Assembly: GCA_023386555.1 (NCBI GenBank)
Contig: JAEWJK010000010.1
Span: 1 to 64,000, forward strand
Reading direction: 5' to 3'
From: Bacteroidota bacterium
GTDB lineage: Bacteria; Bacteroidota; Bacteroidia; Chitinophagales; Chitinophagaceae
DNA length: 64,000 bases
Shown: positions 60,590-64,000 of the stretch, piece by piece
Layout: the number at the start of each line of letters is the position of its first letter
Position numbering within the stretch: position 1 is the first letter of the stretch
Position numbers and translations under genes: made by a program
Notes under the pieces: model-generated
What the model was told of the DNA's origin: nothing
The model's database searches: none
The model's input: only the letters and a program-made list of their open reading frames with translations

Positions 60590-62950
60590 TTACAGCTGCT
60601 TTATTTTACGATAAGATTGTTGAGATACCCCATTTTTCTTTACCCACAATTTTGTCCAAAGATTTTTATTATATGACTGATGCTTGTTTCCATAACCGAA
60701 ACCTTTAGTTTTTAAAATAAAACCTCTCGACTTAATGCCATTAAACACTAATGCCAGGCCTTTTAATGGTTTCAATTCATTCGTTTCATCCAGCTTCTTT
60801 ATAACTGATTTAGCTGTGTACCTGTGTCTAACTACATATAATGTAGCATCACACATATCAGAAAGAATATAAGCATCAGCAGAAGGATTTACAGCCACTC
60901 CATCAATCAAGATAAAATCAAATTTATCATCCAGGTATTGAAGCAATGTTTCCATATTGCCGTTTAAAAACCAATTAGTCTCATTTGAATTATTATCACC
61001 GGCCGGAATAACGGATAAGTTTTTATAACCGCTACCCTTGATTATTTCTGCAGGAGAGTTCACTTCACCATTTAAAAATTCTGATAATCCATTTGAATTG
61101 AAGGCTCTGAAGGTTTTAGTTAATTGGCTGGTTGCTATATCACTATCAATCAATATAACTTTTTTTCCGGCCTGTGATAAAGTAAGAGCAATGTTTGCCA
61201 TGATTAAACTCTTACCTTCTCCTTCATTACTAGATGTGATCAGTATTCTTTTATTCCTACTTTCTTTTGCAAAGAAACCGGCAGCTATACAAAGTTGTTT
61301 GAATTCATCCTGAGCAGTAGTAAAATCTTTTCCGGTCAATAACATTTGCTTACCCTTTCTTACATAAGATATCTCACCTAATAAAGGATAAACAGTGTGC
61401 TTACTTATATCATTTCTGAAAAGCACTTTATTACTTAAGATATCACGATAGATAATATAGCCAATAGTAAGAACGACTGCTAACACCAATGCTGCACCAT
61501 AAGTGAAAGCTTTATTTGGACTAACCGGCAAAACAGAAGCTTCTGCCTTGTCTATAACATGACTTTCTACAATGGCAGATGAATAAGCAATAGCAGTCTG
61601 TTCTCTTTTCTGCAAGAGAAAATTATACAAACTGTTGAGTGTTGATTGTTGCCTGCTAACATCGATCAATTCTCTTTCTTTAGCAGGAATTCCACCTAAA
61701 ACAGAATTGTAATTATTATTTGTCAAAGCAAGATTACTAAGGCTTGCCTGTACATTTATTCTTTGATTGCGAACATTCTCAAGAATAGCAGGCTTTAGTG
61801 TGCTGATCTGGGTAACAACTGACTGTAATGCTGGATTGTTCTCAGCTGTTGTTTGCTTCATTTTCTCATATTGAAGTTCAGCATCGTAATATTTTTCCAG
61901 CAGCTTTGCTAATAATTGATCGTTCACGCCTAAAGTGGATGGTGCGATACCAGCTGAAGCTTTTGAAGTTATATATCGTTCAACCTGGTCTAGTACCGAA
62001 AGCTGCACATTCAAGTCTGCAAGCTTTTGATCGTTCATCGCAACATTCTGTAAATACAAACGACTTTGATCTGTAAGATTCACAACACCTTCTCTTGCCC
62101 TGAAATTTGAGATCCTTCCTTCAACACCATTCAGATCATTTACAACCTTGGCAATACGTTGATCAAGAAAAGCCATTGTATTTTTAGCCACATCTGTTTT
62201 CTGGGCTACGATTGCTTTATTGTATTTTTCAATCAATGCATTTACAATGTCCTCACCTCTTTGTTGAATCGGATCTTTGAATTTTATTTTTACAATGCTT
62301 GATAGTTTGCTTGTTGCACTTACATCCAAACCTCCGTACACACCAGCTGAAACATTTTTAGGATCCATTAACGAGAAAAAATATTCACCCGGCGTTGACT
62401 TCTTGAAATATGGATTCTGAGTAAACATCAATTTTCCATATTCAGTTGATACATACTGATTGATCGGATATTGTTTCGCTCCTACCTGAACTATCTTTTT
62501 ATTGAAATCATATTTATAAGGAACCTTTTTTGCTTCTTTTACATTCGCAGGATCTTCAGCCTGGATAATAACAGGAGAAGTTACATAAGCCGATTTTTCA
62601 ACAAATCTTCCTTTCTGGTAAGTAGGTGCATATAAATGAAGATCAGTAACTATCTCATCAACAAATGTTTTGGATTTGATCACCTCAACTTCATTCTCTA
62701 CAATATTCTTCGCAGAAAGCATATTGATCGATTCTGTGATCTGATCATCATTCACACCTTTCTTAGAATCTTTTACCTGTATCGTAGCTGCTACTTCGTA
62801 AACCGGTTGCTTAAATTTGAGGTACACCCAGGCTAACATTATACATGGAATAGCTAATAATACAAGTAAAGGCCAATATGGAATATACTTATGACTAATG
62901 TCTTCTATTAAGTTTCCTGAGCTGTCGGTTTTCTTGATGATCGTCTTCAT
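60590..62950 (-). CDS. wzc: Polysaccharide co-polymerase/tyrosine autokinase (Wzc-type)
   Basis: A 786-aa inner-membrane protein. An N-terminal membrane helix (about 26-46) begins the Wzz-type periplasmic domain (about 50-480), with a G-rich coiled part and FSLMDPKNVSAG. A second helix (about 490-510) leads to the cytoplasmic BY-kinase domain, with Walker A SSNEGEGKSL (around residue 575), Walker A' VILIDSD and Walker B FDFILIDGVAV. The C-terminal tail has scattered Tyr (SYNKNLW, QSYRKIKQL) rather than a dense Tyr cluster. BY-kinases control chain length and export of capsule or EPS. The start shares one base with the wza stop (TAATG), so the two are co-translated. Confidence 0.93.
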   Translation of the reverse strand: MKTIIKKTDSSGNLIEDISHKYIPYWPLLVLLAIPCIMLAWVYLKFKQPVYEVAATIQVKDSKKGVNDDQITESINMLSAKNIVENEVEVIKSKTFVDEIVTDLHLYAPTYQKGRFVEKSAYVTSPVIIQAEDPANVKEAKKVPYKYDFNKKIVQVGAKQYPINQYVSTEYGKLMFTQNPYFKKSTPGEYFFSLMDPKNVSAGVYGGLDVSATSKLSSIVKIKFKDPIQQRGEDIVNALIEKYNKAIVAQKTDVAKNTMAFLDQRIAKVVNDLNGVEGRISNFRAREGVVNLTDQSRLYLQNVAMNDQKLADLNVQLSVLDQVERYITSKASAGIAPSTLGVNDQLLAKLLEKYYDAELQYEKMKQTTAENNPALQSVVTQISTLKPAILENVRNQRINVQASLSNLALTNNNYNSVLGGIPAKERELIDVSRQQSTLNSLYNFLLQKREQTAIAYSSAIVESHVIDKAEASVLPVSPNKAFTYGAALVLAVVLTIGYIIYRDILSNKVLFRNDISKHTVYPLLGEISYVRKGKQMLLTGKDFTTAQDEFKQLCIAAGFFAKESRNKRILITSSNEGEGKSLIMANIALTLSQAGKKVILIDSDIATSQLTKTFRAFNSNGLSEFLNGEVNSPAEIIKGSGYKNLSVIPAGDNNSNETNWFLNGNMETLLQYLDDKFDFILIDGVAVNPSADAYILSDMCDATLYVVRHRYTAKSVIKKLDETNELKPLKGLALVFNGIKSRGFILKTKGFGYGNKHQSYNKNLWTKLWVKKNGVSQQSYRKIKQL

Positions 62951-63741
62951 TAGTTTCTTGTTAATCGGTCTATAATAATTGCTACGAATGATAATCCACT
63001 TAAAATTGCCGGAAGCGTTTGTCTTAACGTAGTAGTGCTTCCAATCTTTTGTTTGTTAGCCTCTACATATATCACATCATTTGTTTTAAGGTAATAGTAT
63101 GGTGATGAGGTAACAAAATCAGGCGACATCAGGTTTATTCTTCTGACTATCTTCTGACCATTTTCAACCCTGATCAATAGAACATTATCTCTCTCACTGA
63201 AAACGGTAAGATCTCCAGCCATGCCAAGAGCTTCGAGAAAAGAAAGTCTTCCGTTAGTGGCTGTAACAACAGTAGGTCTTGCAACTTCTCCTAAAACGGT
63301 TACACGAAAATTCATTAAACGAACATTCACAATTGGACTAACCAATAACTTCTGCTCTGTAAGTGTCGATGATAATTTGGCTGATAATTGCTCAAGGGTT
63401 AATCCTTCTGCTTTTACATTGCCAATGATTGGAAATAATATATTGCCCTGATTATCTACCAGGTATCCGGTTGTTATTGAACTAACACCATTACCACTTG
63501 AATGAGAAATTACTGATTCGTTAGGTTTATTAAAAACTTCTGTTGCTTCGGGATTAAGACTTGTAACAATGATGCTCAATTGATCATTCTTCTGAATCGT
63601 TGGATCAACTTGTTGATCTACATGAACAGAATTCTGAAGATTATTAAAATAAGTAGCTCTTTTAGTATTAACACAAGATGTTACAGCAACAAGTAATAAT
63701 ACAAATAGAAATGAATGCTTTAGCATAGGAAAATATCGCAT
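62950..63741 (-). CDS. wza: Polysaccharide export lipoprotein (Wza-type outer-membrane channel)
   Basis: A 263-aa lipoprotein with lipobox VAVTSC (Cys23 from 63741, or Cys18 from the alternative ATG at 63726). The polysaccharide export domain (about 45-130) has QKNDQLSIIVTSLNPEA and LVDNQGNILFPIIGNVKAEGLTLEQLSAKLSS; SLBB-type segments follow (VTVLGEVARPTVVTATNGRLSFLEALGMAGDL). A C-terminal hydrophobic stretch (about 245-258) may be the barrel helix. It forms the exit pore for exopolysaccharide. It is the first gene before wzc, with one-base overlap. The promoter should lie in 63742-64000, where no exact TAnnTTTG box was found. Confidence 0.93.
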   Translation of the reverse strand: MRYFPMLKHSFLFVLLLVAVTSCVNTKRATYFNNLQNSVHVDQQVDPTIQKNDQLSIIVTSLNPEATEVFNKPNESVISHSSGNGVSSITTGYLVDNQGNILFPIIGNVKAEGLTLEQLSAKLSSTLTEQKLLVSPIVNVRLMNFRVTVLGEVARPTVVTATNGRLSFLEALGMAGDLTVFSERDNVLLIRVENGQKIVRRINLMSPDFVTSSPYYYLKTNDVIYVEANKQKIGSTTTLRQTLPAILSGLSFVAIIIDRLTRN

Positions 63742-64000
63742 TTTTGATCTTTTACTTCTAGGATATGATGATTAACTAACCAAATACTCAACCACTCTTG
63801 TATGTATTCATCTATAGGAACTTTGTCTTTTGCATAAGACATTAACCGACAGTAAAATCATCATCTGAAAAAGCATAAACGACAATTACCAAGCCAGTCT
63901 GTTTTTGCTATTGAGAGAAAAAGTGAATGTGTAATTTTTCTACAAAGTGAAATTACCTGGCTAGATAGACATAGCCGGTGATCTTTTGAAAACCATTTCT

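Noticed and set aside
1..64000. CRISPR arrays, tRNA/rRNA genes, insertion sequences, prophage genes
   Set aside because: No regularly spaced direct repeats with unique spacers, no cloverleaf-like conserved segments and no transposase, integrase or phage structural motifs were seen on either strand. The heptad arrays are too short and unspaced to be CRISPR.

Overview
The window looks like a chromosomal segment of an AT-rich Bacteroidota, most likely Chitinophagaceae or close kin. The evidence is a type IX secretion (T9SS) type A sorting domain on a giant secreted protein, a UpxY-type antiterminator, a WcaJ-type initiating transferase, and at least seven exact TAnnTTTG (Bacteroidota sigma-A -7) boxes sitting 3-18 nt before start codons. 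No rRNA, tRNA, transposase, prophage or CRISPR was seen.

Layout. 1-8669 (minus): two large secreted surface proteins, the first cut by the window edge, the second 2394 aa with beta-helix repeats, Ig-like domains and a T9SS tail. 8829-13335: arginase, an RmlD-like reductase, and a glycolytic pair pfkA-pyk. 13475-20881: a secreted TPR-CHAT protein and a GH20 hexosaminidase. 20884-25286: a GAF histidine kinase, two paralogous glycine-zipper lipoproteins flanking a membrane transglutaminase-like protein, TspO, and a small membrane protein. 25359-29886 (minus): pirin, then two units with def, ruvX, a UbiA prenyltransferase and a TrmH-type methyltransferase. 30020-43197: M28 peptidase, a DUF433/DUF5615 toxin-antitoxin-like pair, mutS, a methyltransferase, GH13, an FAD monooxygenase, an aminotransferase and an M16 peptidase.

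43453-46304 is a compact sensory island: two single-domain response regulators, a stand-alone PAS protein, an H-NOX heme nitric-oxide sensor with all diagnostic residues, an unrecognised 120-aa protein and a stand-alone GAF protein, with no adjacent histidine kinase. Next come an AI-2E-type permease and a membrane protein carrying two tandem dual-specificity-phosphatase domains (the second with a destroyed P-loop) overlapping a CTP-dependent lipid-kinase-like gene. 49799-54124 is a three-gene unit: PIG-L deacetylase, a 39-aa membrane peptide and a sodium:solute symporter. 54147-63741 (minus) is an exopolysaccharide locus: wza-wzc, a terminator, then upxY, wzx, a NodB deacetylase, two glycosyltransferases and wcaJ.

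A second layer is a set of short degenerate interspersed repeats in the spacers: TTTGCGT units, TACGARR heptads, CAAATTTC/CAAATCCC strings, and a CCAGCT...CTTGTACT family. In three places they run into coding sequence or set apparent ORF ends. They and the H-NOX and tandem-phosphatase clusters are the most interesting items. All functional calls rest on motif reading by eye; no database search was run.
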